A stretch of 12,542 nucleotides of DNA from the NCBI GenBank assembly GCA_945890905.1, contig CAMDDI010000085.1, positions 1 through 12,542 on the forward strand, given 5' to 3'. Positions 5,210-11,319 of the stretch are shown here, in pieces. The notes beneath the pieces were generated by a model. The model saw nothing but the letters and a program-made list of their open reading frames with translations. It had not been told where the DNA came from and searched no databases. The DNA comes from Bacteriovorax stolpii (GTDB taxonomy: Bacteria; Bdellovibrionota; Bacteriovoracia; Bacteriovoracales; Bacteriovoracaceae). The position numbers were made by a program, and so were the translations under genes. The first letter of the stretch is position 1, and every line of letters begins with the position of its first letter.

Positions 5210-5265
5210 GTGCCAAGGTGAATCCAGTTGGTCCTTTTTTAAGGGCAAACTGGTAGTCTTGGCAC
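5210..5265. repeat. Two-stage inverted repeat after the secreted protein gene
   Basis: Outer arms GTGCCAAG (5210-5217) and CTTGGCAC (5258-5265) are perfect. Inner arms CCAGTT (5224-5229) and AACTGG (5248-5253) pair in the same fold, with TCC/AGG-like pairing near the tip. It begins 13 bases after the stop at 5197. No T run follows, so it is not a typical intrinsic terminator; it may be an RNA 3' end structure or a protein-binding site. Confidence 0.6.
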
Positions 5266-5379
5266 ATGATTGGCATTACAAGTTGAGTGCTCTTACACAT
5301 AATATATTGATAACAGATAAGGACTTCGAAACATGACTTTGGTCATGGATTGAAATGCTCTTTGCCTTTAAAATCAAAC

Positions 5380-5904
5380 ATGGCTTTTTACATCGTGGTA
5401 AAAGGGAAGTTAACTCCTTTCCAATTCCAGTATCTCGACAATAAAGTGACTGTCCGTATGGAGAAAACTCTCATCCATGGAGAGACTGTCGCTAAAAAGA
5501 ATATCGAAAGATCCAACGATATTTTTGCTATTGATATCATGACCACTAAACTCGTTACCTTAAGTCCCGCCGCAAGGATTAAGGATGCTGAAGCATTGAT
5601 GGTTAAGCATAAGATTCATCACATTCCCCTTATTATTGACACTAAACTCACGGGCCTTATCTCTAAAAAGGATATCGCTGAGGGTATGATTGATTTTGAA
5701 AAAGAAATAAGACTGGATAAGGTTATGTCAAAAATGATCCTCGCAGCTAGCGAAAGCACACCACTTAGACATGTGGCAGAAGTTTTTTTGAATGAAAATA
5801 TAAACTCACTGCCAATTCTTGATAATGATTTTCTCCTGACAGGTATCATTACTCATAGGGATATTCTTCGCTGGTTGCTTGACCACCAGAAATTTACTAA
5901 GTAA
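5380..5904 (+). CDS. Protein with a pair of CBS domains
   Basis: A 174-residue protein with two tandem CBS domains forming a Bateman module, which usually binds adenosine-containing ligands or other nucleotides and senses energy or metabolite state. CBS1 spans about residues 50-105 (DIMTTKLVTLSP ... HHIPLI ... LTGLISKKDI) and CBS2 about 112-168 (KVMSKMILAASEST ... SLPIL ... LTGIITHRDILRWLL); both end in the typical G-(I/L)-(I/V)-(S/T)-x-(K/R)-D-I signature. The first 45 residues (MAFYIVVKGKLTPFQF) form a short extra region seen in some stand-alone CBS proteins. There is no effector domain, so the target is unknown. Start choice is uncertain: ATG 5380 has no ribosome site, while AAGGA at 5319-5323 serves an ATG at 5333 that opens a 6-codon frame. 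TTG at 5350 is an alternative in-frame start. Confidence 0.8.
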   Translation: MAFYIVVKGKLTPFQFQYLDNKVTVRMEKTLIHGETVAKKNIERSNDIFAIDIMTTKLVTLSPAARIKDAEALMVKHKIHHIPLIIDTKLTGLISKKDIAEGMIDFEKEIRLDKVMSKMILAASESTPLRHVAEVFLNENINSLPILDNDFLLTGIITHRDILRWLLDHQKFTK

Positions 5905-6065
5905 GAGAGTTCGGTAAGTTCAAGCAAGTTTGTTTTAAAATTATAAAAGACTCGATATTACGACAGTCCTTTAAGGCTGACCTTCAGTGTTTCGCTAAGA
6001 AATTCTTATAATGACAAAAGAGCGTTTTATCGAGATCAATAAGAGTGCATCTTAGATCTTCCAGC

Positions 6066-7259
6066 TTACGGAGACAATGGTAAGTCTATTGTGAATGACG
6101 ATCCTTTGCCTGGAAGACTTTCAACTTGGATAAATCCCTTATGCGCCTCAATGATTTGACTGACGATATAGAGGCCAAGACCTAATCCGCTTACCTCTTT
6201 TTCAGTGGCCCGTTCAAATCTTTGGAAAATTCGTTTTAAGTCTTTTTCCACGATACCAATACCGTTGTCCTTAATGACAATTACAGCGCGTCCTGGTTTA
6301 GTACTGATACTAATTTTAATAGGATTTCCTTCCCCATATCTAATTGCATTTGTTAACAGGTTTGTAATGACTTGTTCGATTCTAAATTTATCCCATTTTC
6401 CATTTATGGGTTCATGTGAATCAATTTCAATTTGATTACCTGACGCCTTAATCAGTTCATGGTGTCTTTCAATGATGTCATGGATTAAGGAGCATAAGTC
6501 GAAGCCTTCAAGGTTCATGGAAAGTTTTCCCGAACTTATTCGAGAAATATCAAGCATGTCATCAATGAGCCGGGTTAGCCGTCCTACTTGCTTATCATCT
6601 GAGTCAAACATCTTAGCTAGTGTTTCGGTAGTAAATGATGAATCATTTCCTTTCTCAAGGTTTCGTTTTCTTACCTGGATTTGAAGTTTCAAAGCTGTAA
6701 GAGGAGTCTTCAATTCGTGGCCAGCAATTGACATGAATTCTTCTCTGATACTGACAGCTTGCTGTAATTCTTCCTTCGTCTTATTTAAAAGGATTAATAA
6801 TTTCGTCTGTTCGTTCTGGATTTGATTGAGCTCTTCGACTTTTTTTTGAAGTTCTTTTTTCTGCTGGTGAAGTTCCAGAAACACGTTTACTTTACAGTTT
6901 ACGATATGTGGATCAAGAGGTTTGCTGAGAAAATCCACTGCGCCACTTTCGTAACCTTTAAAGACATATCTTTGATCTTTTGCAATTGCAGTAACGAAGA
7001 TAATGGGTATGTTTTTTGTCCTATTCGATCCTCTCATGAGTTCTGCCAGTTCGAAACCATCCATGCCAGGCATTTGAACATCTAGCAAGGCCAGACTAAA
7101 ATCATGTTTCATCATCAGATCAAGAGCTTCTATACCAGAACGTGCTTGAGAAATGTTCACATCATCTCTGGCAAGCAATGATCTCAAAGCGAGAAGGTTA
7201 TCTTTCACGTCATCGACGATCAGAATTTCAAGTTTATCTTTATTATTAGATCCAGGCAT
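6066..7259 (-). CDS. Hybrid response regulator-histidine kinase (REC-HisKA-HATPase)
   Basis: A 397-residue cytoplasmic two-component protein. Residues 10-125 are a receiver domain with acidic pocket D16/D17, phospho-acceptor D60 (LLDVQMPGMDG), T90 and K113. A coiled linker with many Gln, Glu and Lys (130-170) leads to a HisKA domain with the phosphorylated His in HELKTP (H181). The ATPase domain has the N box (N300, N304), DNGIGI (331-336), the F box (FQRFER) and GLGLGL (358-363). All catalytic residues are present, so it looks active. There is no membrane segment; input comes through phosphorylation of its receiver, probably from a larger hybrid kinase. It lies 20 bases behind the receiver fragment at 7280 and has ribosome site AGGA before ATG, so it is the last gene of the minus-strand run. 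Confidence 0.9.
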   Translation of the reverse strand: MPGSNNKDKLEILIVDDVKDNLLALRSLLARDDVNISQARSGIEALDLMMKHDFSLALLDVQMPGMDGFELAELMRGSNRTKNIPIIFVTAIAKDQRYVFKGYESGAVDFLSKPLDPHIVNCKVNVFLELHQQKKELQKKVEELNQIQNEQTKLLILLNKTKEELQQAVSIREEFMSIAGHELKTPLTALKLQIQVRKRNLEKGNDSSFTTETLAKMFDSDDKQVGRLTRLIDDMLDISRISSGKLSMNLEGFDLCSLIHDIIERHHELIKASGNQIEIDSHEPINGKWDKFRIEQVITNLLTNAIRYGEGNPIKISISTKPGRAVIVIKDNGIGIVEKDLKRIFQRFERATEKEVSGLGLGLYIVSQIIEAHKGFIQVESLPGKGSSFTIDLPLSP

Positions 7260-7279
7260 AATATTTCCTACTAAGGGGG

Positions 7280-7762
7280 CTATTTATTGCTCATGCAAAA
7301 CAGCTGTTTTTTAGGCATCCAAACTCGAATAAGAGACAGAAGCTTATCTAGATCAACTGGCTTAGAGAGATAGTCATTGGTCCCGGCATTAATGCATTTT
7401 TCTCGATCGTCTTTCATCGCCTTTGCAGTCAAGGCAATGATTGGAAGCTTTGCGAATCTTTTTTGCTTTCTGATTCTTTTAGTCGCTTCATGACCATCCA
7501 TTCCTGGCATCATGATGTCCATGAGAACTAAGTCTATTTTTGGATCTAGCTCAAGCTTCTCCAAAGCTTCATGTCCATTTCGCCCAACAAGAATTGTGGC
7601 ACCTTTTTGCTCAAGGGCATTGGTAAGGGCAAATATGTTTCTAATGTCATCATCCACTAGAAGAATTTTTCTTCCTTCAAAAGCGCGTTCACTGTCTCTG
7701 ATCGTTTTAAGCATCTGCCTGTGTTCTAATGACATTTTGGATACCGAACGATGAAGAAGCAA
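7280..7762 (-). CDS. Third receiver domain of a broken hybrid kinase tail
   Basis: The open frame is 160 codons from a TTG; the first ATG is at 7735. It is a complete receiver domain: acidic pocket D37/D38, acceptor D82 (LMDIMMPGMDG), T112 and K134 (YLSKPVD). Residues just before it (LLHRSVSKMSLEHRQML) match the linker that joins receiver 2 to receiver 3 in large HisKA-REC-REC-REC hybrid kinases. The preceding gene ends with receiver 2 of the same architecture, out of frame by one base. The codons between 7790 and 7762 continue the family sequence in this frame (PESLINEVTLLLHR). It is best read as the detached last domain. If it is translated separately, it would act as a single-domain phospho-receiver. 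No clear ribosome site precedes it. Confidence 0.75.
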   Translation of the reverse strand: MLLHRSVSKMSLEHRQMLKTIRDSERAFEGRKILLVDDDIRNIFALTNALEQKGATILVGRNGHEALEKLELDPKIDLVLMDIMMPGMDGHEATKRIRKQKRFAKLPIIALTAKAMKDDREKCINAGTNDYLSKPVDLDKLLSLIRVWMPKKQLFCMSNK

Positions 7763-7776
7763 TGTAACTTCATTAA

Positions 7777-8715
7777 TTAGACTTTCTGGGACCTGGCAAT
7801 TTTAATGGTCGTGGATTTTGAACACCTTCTCAGGTCATCTTCCTCTTTTGGAGAAATGGAATTTTTCGCATAAACAATTAATGGGGGAAATGTATAATGA
7901 TCTTCACTAGTCATTTGCTCCAGAAGTTTATTGCTGGAAATATTTGGAAGGGTAGGATTCATGATCATACAATCAAAGACATTTTTTTTGAGCTCGAATA
8001 TCGCTTCTTCGGCCAGCGCCACCGTGATAATTTCAATGCCTTCATCAGCAATTAGTCGGGAGAGGCTCTTTCTTTTAAACTCATCATTTTCAACAATCAA
8101 AACACGCTTGATCTTTTGGGAGGACTTGGCCTCAAGTTTTTCAAAAATATTTTTAATTTCATCACTATTGAATGGCTTAAGTATAAAACCTATCGCCCCC
8201 ATTTCAAAGACAGCTTCTGAGTAATCTTCTACTGACATAACGTGCACAGGTATGTGACGAGTCTTAGGATTTTCCTTTAGACGATCAAGCACAGTGAGTC
8301 CTATGTGATCCGGTAGTTTCATATCCAGTAGAATTGCATCTGGATTGTATTCGAGTGCCATCTCAAATCCTTCATCTGCTCCTTGTCCAATAATGCAGTT
8401 GTATTTAAGCTCATGGGCAAAATTGAATAAAATTTTAGCAAATTGAATATCGTCTTCTATGACAAGAATAGTTCGACTTGCTTTACTCAAGTCATTAGAA
8501 TCATCATCAAAAGGAAGCGGTAGTTTTCTTTCCTTTCCAGTTGAGTGCTCTAAGTTCCCTTCCTCTTGATAAATATAAGAATAAGCCTTGGCCGGGGCAT
8601 CTAAAACTACAGACTCATCAGTGGAATTTTCCGCCAACAGGTGGTCCATAATGGCCTGACCAATTCCTCCTGTCGCACCAAGGAAAAAGACATTTTTTAA
8701 TTCTAGTTTTTCCAT
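7777..8715 (-). CDS. Chimeric protein: dehydrogenase-like start fused to two receiver domains
   Basis: A 312-residue frame. Residues 1-28 (KNVFFLGATGGIGQAIMDHLL) have the GxxGxG nucleotide-binding start of short-chain dehydrogenases, a fold otherwise missing here. An acidic linker (29-80) leads to receiver 1 (81-195) with D88/D89, acceptor D131 (LLDMKLPDHIGL) and K180-P. Receiver 2 (203-308) lacks the acceptor Asp: the expected VLDLSLP-type motif reads IMNPTLP with N253, and its acidic pocket reads ENDE. So receiver 1 may be phosphorylated and receiver 2 is probably silent. The frame ends at KIARSQKV because of the frameshift near 7789. ATG lies 2 bases after the dehydrogenase stop (TAAGCATG), so translation is probably coupled. 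I infer a deletion that joined a second dehydrogenase gene to a hybrid kinase tail. Confidence 0.75.
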   Translation of the reverse strand: MEKLELKNVFFLGATGGIGQAIMDHLLAENSTDESVVLDAPAKAYSYIYQEEGNLEHSTGKERKLPLPFDDDSNDLSKASRTILVIEDDIQFAKILFNFAHELKYNCIIGQGADEGFEMALEYNPDAILLDMKLPDHIGLTVLDRLKENPKTRHIPVHVMSVEDYSEAVFEMGAIGFILKPFNSDEIKNIFEKLEAKSSQKIKRVLIVENDEFKRKSLSRLIADEGIEIITVALAEEAIFELKKNVFDCMIMNPTLPNISSNKLLEQMTSEDHYTFPPLIVYAKNSISPKEEDDLRRCSKSTTIKIARSQKV

Positions 8716-8717
8716 GC

Positions 8718-9608
8718 TTATGCTTTCTCTGAATATTTTTTCAACAAGTCTTGAAGCTCTTGGGCGTACTCGGAACTTTTTTTAGTGAATTTAAAAAAGT
8801 GCCCAGAAACTTTTTTACGATCAAAATACAATCCTCCTGATGGAGTCTCCTTCATTGTACTGAGGAGCCACAAAATCGTGTCGGCTCCTTGCAGTGGAGA
8901 GCGTAGACGGCCTTTCATAAAATTTGAAAACTTGGGCATAGACTCCGCCACACCAGGTGTTGCGGCCCAGCCAGGGTGCATCGCCGTGACTAGTTGAAGT
9001 GGAAATTCTTGTTGAAAGAAGGGGAGCAGAGTTACCTGAGCTCGTTTGACGTTGGCGTAGTTGTCGATTTTATCATAATGAGCATTTTTGAAGATGGTTT
9101 TAATATCGAGGGCCTTCAGATACATGCCACCGCTGGTTACCCAGACGATTCTTGCACCTTTCTTCAATTTTCTAGCGGCCAACAACTTTTTAGCTAGAAT
9201 GTAGTGTCCGAAAAGTTGAGACGCAAATTGAAGCTCGATTCCCTCTTTATTGGTTTGGAAATGCTCTGGCATTCCACCGGCGTTGAGGACTAAGTAATCG
9301 ATGGCTTGAATGTTACCCACGAAGGAATCGAACTCTGACCACTCACTTAAGTCGAGCTTTTTAAAATCGAGAAGTTCTTTGCAATCGTAAATCCTTCTTC
9401 CTGTCACTGTGACGTCGACTCCGTGACTTGCGAGCTCCAATGCGGCAGCTTCTCCTATACCAGACGTCCCCCCGGTGATGAGAGCTCTGGAACCTTTTTT
9501 GAAGTGGTAATTTTCATGGAAGCCGCGCTCGTGCCGAAGGTACCCTGACTTATCGAAGCTCCAAAAGATACTTGAGTCTAACAATTTATTGAGCATTTTG
9601 TTTAACAT
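8718..9608 (-). CDS. DHRS12-like short-chain dehydrogenase/reductase
   Basis: A 296-residue classical SDR, most like the DHRS12 group, which acts with NAD(P)(H) on unknown, probably lipid-like, alcohols or ketones. Cofactor motif TGGTSGIG is at 45-52, NAG at 109-111, catalytic Ser in VTSGG (S159) and YANVK (Y184, K188); HPGWAATPGV (211-220) is typical of the group. The Asn of the catalytic tetrad, usually in NxxG, appears replaced by Gln (Q131 in QLFG), which may weaken catalysis. An extra N-terminal segment of about 38 residues precedes the Rossmann fold, as in DHRS12. Start ATG 9608 lies 7 bases after a perfect TATAAT on the minus strand (9621-9616), so the mRNA could be leaderless; TTG 9662 is the longer alternative. 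It heads the minus-strand gene run. Confidence 0.85.
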   Translation of the reverse strand: MLNKMLNKLLDSSIFWSFDKSGYLRHERGFHENYHFKKGSRALITGGTSGIGEAAALELASHGVDVTVTGRRIYDCKELLDFKKLDLSEWSEFDSFVGNIQAIDYLVLNAGGMPEHFQTNKEGIELQFASQLFGHYILAKKLLAARKLKKGARIVWVTSGGMYLKALDIKTIFKNAHYDKIDNYANVKRAQVTLLPFFQQEFPLQLVTAMHPGWAATPGVAESMPKFSNFMKGRLRSPLQGADTILWLLSTMKETPSGGLYFDRKKVSGHFFKFTKKSSEYAQELQDLLKKYSEKA

Positions 9609-9615
9609 GGCGAAT

Positions 9616-9621
9616 ATTATA
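9616..9621 (-). promoter_or_regulatory. Perfect -10 element just upstream of the dehydrogenase gene
   Basis: TATAAT on the minus strand ends 7 bases before the preferred ATG at 9608. I find no good -35 hexamer at 15-19 bases. Transcription from here would start at or next to the ATG, giving a leaderless message, which fits the absence of a ribosome site. Confidence 0.35.
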
Positions 9622-9686
9622 CTTCGGAGTGAAACTTTACGTCTTAGAAATATGTCGAACAAACCAGAACAGATAGCTTATTTTCT

Positions 9687-9836
9687 TCAGCGTCTCTTTG
9701 AGGCCATCAAAATCCGATCAATAAATTGGTTACTACAAATAGACTTTCCGATAGTAAGGCCCATAACTGTTCTAACAAATGTCGAGAAATTCCATTCTAT
9801 GCCATTCTTCGTATCTTGCTGGTTAACATAGAGCAT
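9687..9836 (-). CDS. Possible small protein of 49 residues
   Basis: An ATG frame of 49 codons on the minus strand lies in the otherwise empty stretch upstream of the dehydrogenase gene. The product (MLYVNQQDTKNGIEWNF at its start, ending in ILMASKRR) has a balanced composition like a folded protein fragment. The frame stays open another 16 codons upstream of the ATG before a TGA, without another start. There is no ribosome site, and I do not recognise the family. It may be the remnant of a larger gene or chance. The opposite-strand frame over the same bases looks less protein-like. The rest of 9609-9984 shows only the -10 element and AT-rich leader sequence. Confidence 0.25.
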   Translation of the reverse strand: MLYVNQQDTKNGIEWNFSTFVRTVMGLTIGKSICSNQFIDRILMASKRR

Positions 9837-9984
9837 GCATACTCTATCGCCTAAAACACTCTGATGCTCCCGTAAATTTATTATTCATGGAGTCTTTAAT
9901 GAAAATTTAATTTTTTATTCTACACAAATGCTATTCGTCACTTTTAGAGTTTCTCCAAGACTAACTTTTTGACAAAGAGGGACT

Positions 9985-10593
9985 ATGAAAGCTTTACTGA
10001 TTTTTTTATTTTTAATTTCAGGTGCTGTCTATGCAAATGCAACTAGGACCATGAGTGTTGAGCATTTATTAACTGGTGAGAGTTTCTTCAAAGTCACTGT
10101 TAAAGACGATGGTCTGTTGGATGGTGTCTATCCTGGTTGGTGTGCTGATTGGAATACGCGTATTGAAGACGATACTATTTATAATTCAAAATTTTACTCT
10201 AGTCTTTCGTCGAACATCCCTGGAGATGTCGTGGATCATCCTGAACATCTGGATGAAGTCAATTGGATCATAAACCAAAGCTTTGTGGGTAAGGCTGCTC
10301 CTAGCGGCCTGGGAATTTATACGATTGGCGATGTCCAGTTGGCCATCTGGAGTTTGATTGATGATGAATTCGACCCTGCATCAGCGGGCGAACATTCAAT
10401 GGCCAGAGTCAATGTTTTGATTGCCAGGGCCGAAGTAGAAGGTTCCAACTATGAGCCAGGTTGTCGTCAATTAGTCGGCATCATCTTGATTCCATCAAAT
10501 CCCACGGATGGTTCAACTTCTCAAAATACAATTATCCTGGTACCGCGCTACCATTTTCCAAAATGTATTGTGCCAGAATCAGATGAGGACTAA
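9985..10593 (+). CDS. Secreted protein with thioester-domain (TED) signature
   Basis: A 202-residue exported protein. Residues 1-19 are a signal peptide (MKALLIFLFLISGAVYANA). The mature chain carries both halves of the internal Cys-Gln thioester signature: a Cys in PGWCADW (C53) and the hydrophobic-Gln-x-Ala-hydrophobic-Trp motif as VQLAIWSL (Q118). NWIINQSF between them also fits such domains. In thioester domains of Gram-positive surface adhesins, the Cys side chain bonds to the Gln and then couples covalently to host molecules. Here the domain stands almost alone, with a short tail holding C160 and C194, a likely disulfide, and an acidic C-terminus. There is no LPXTG anchor. AGAGGG at 9976-9981 supports the start. 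It may act in surface attachment; this is inferred from motif only. Confidence 0.7.
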   Translation: MKALLIFLFLISGAVYANATRTMSVEHLLTGESFFKVTVKDDGLLDGVYPGWCADWNTRIEDDTIYNSKFYSSLSSNIPGDVVDHPEHLDEVNWIINQSFVGKAAPSGLGIYTIGDVQLAIWSLIDDEFDPASAGEHSMARVNVLIARAEVEGSNYEPGCRQLVGIILIPSNPTDGSTSQNTIILVPRYHFPKCIVPESDED

Positions 10594-10621
10594 TTCAACG
10601 ATAAGATGTGATTCTTAGATT

Positions 10622-10909
10622 CTATTTTTTTACGGCGGGAGCAGCGGGGGCTTTCGCCTTAAATATGGCATCGAACTTAACTTTAAAACTAGCTTCAGAA
10701 GCTTCGCGCTTAATTTTGAAATCATCGTGACATTTGTCTTTTTGGGCCCAATTTGTCGCAGCTGTGATGCAGGTTTTAACCTTTTGCATTTCAGTTATCC
10801 TAGCATCAAAATTTTGAAGCTCTAATGATTTGTGTTCAAGGAACATTACATCATTCCCATAAGATCTAACGGCAAATATGATAAAAGCAAGACTTAAGAA
10901 AAACTTCAT
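10622..10909 (-). CDS. Small periplasmic protein, unknown function
   Basis: A 95-residue protein with a signal peptide (MKFFLSLAFIIFAVRSYGN) and a mature part that is mostly helical and charged. Two cysteines (C47 and C60) are spaced by 12 residues within KTCITAATNWAQKDKCHDDF, as if one disulfide pins a helical hairpin. The C-terminus is a low-complexity Ala/Pro/Lys tail (KAKAPAAPAVKK). No family recognised. Ribosome site AAGGAA lies 6 bases before ATG and a good promoter lies upstream on the minus strand. It converges with the thioester protein gene, with 28 bases between the stops and no clear terminator. Confidence 0.7.
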   Translation of the reverse strand: MKFFLSLAFIIFAVRSYGNDVMFLEHKSLELQNFDARITEMQKVKTCITAATNWAQKDKCHDDFKIKREASEASFKVKFDAIFKAKAPAAPAVKK

Positions 10910-10936
10910 GTGATTTCCTTGAAAGGGTAATAAATC

Positions 10937-10964
10937 ATTTTAGATCGCCTCACTTGAGAGTCAA
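10937..10964 (-). promoter_or_regulatory. Promoter of the small periplasmic protein gene
   Basis: On the minus strand TTGACT (10964-10959) and TAAAAT (10942-10937) are spaced by 16 bases; each matches the sigma70 consensus at five of six positions. The ATG follows about 27 bases downstream. Between this promoter and the next one at 11265 (about 300 bases) I see no convincing gene, only frames under 20 codons. Confidence 0.6.
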
Positions 10965-11264
10965 CAAATTAGTGACATCTATAGGTTTTCTTTTGTGCCC
11001 TAAAGTTCTTACGCTTTGCCTTAAAATCAAGGATGCTTGGGTATTATGAATGATCCGCGGTTCTCTCTGAATTAGTCCAGATCTTTGGCCGGAGATATTT
11101 TTACTCCATCTGTATCAATGTTATCCTTTTGGAATGTGATTTTGTTACTCACACTTCCTATATTACCTTTCCCATAGAGTGCGCACCCAGTTCAATCACT
11201 TAAGAGCGAGATTAAAGGTAAGAAAATTTCACGGGGGCCCCAAAAGATCACTCAGTGCCTTGTC

Positions 11265-11293
11265 TTAACAAAGATAGTTAATGCTAATATATT
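11265..11293 (+). promoter_or_regulatory. Promoter of the 2-hydroxyacid dehydrogenase gene
   Basis: TTAACA (11265-11270) and TATATT (11288-11293) are spaced by 17 bases, five of six matches each. Ribosome site GGAGG (11310-11314) and ATG 11320 follow. The promoter overlaps an upstream in-frame ATG at 11281, which rules that longer start out. Confidence 0.7.
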
Positions 11294-11319
11294 GGTTCAA
11301 GATTTGTTTGGAGGAAAAA

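Larger units (their letters stand above)
7280..8715 (-). pseudogene. Frameshifted REC-REC-REC tail of a hybrid histidine kinase
   Basis: Joining the two frames across a GGG/CCC run at 7788-7790 restores one protein of about 478 residues with three receiver domains in the order known for large soluble hybrid kinases. One extra C on the coding strand would give S-P-E-S-L-I-N-E-V across the junction, exactly the expected linker. The sensor, HisKA and ATPase parts that should precede the first receiver are absent. Their place is taken by about 28 residues resembling a short-chain dehydrogenase start. The break may be a genuine mutation or a base-calling error in a short homopolymer. Confidence 0.65.

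Noticed and set aside
5210..5265. Intrinsic terminator for the gene ending at 5197
   Set aside because: The stem is good, but the following bases (ATGATTGG) lack a T run.
5905..6065. Terminator or gene between the convergent CBS and kinase genes
   Set aside because: Only a four-pair stem (AAGG/CCTT) is visible and no frame of useful length; nothing can be supported.
9589..9831. Plus-strand frame of 80 codons overlapping the dehydrogenase start
   Set aside because: It begins inside the opposite-strand SDR gene, has no ribosome site and no recognisable protein features.
11281..11319. Longer start of the 2-hydroxyacid dehydrogenase
   Set aside because: The ATG at 11281 lies between the -35 and -10 boxes; GGAGG and family alignment both point to 11320.
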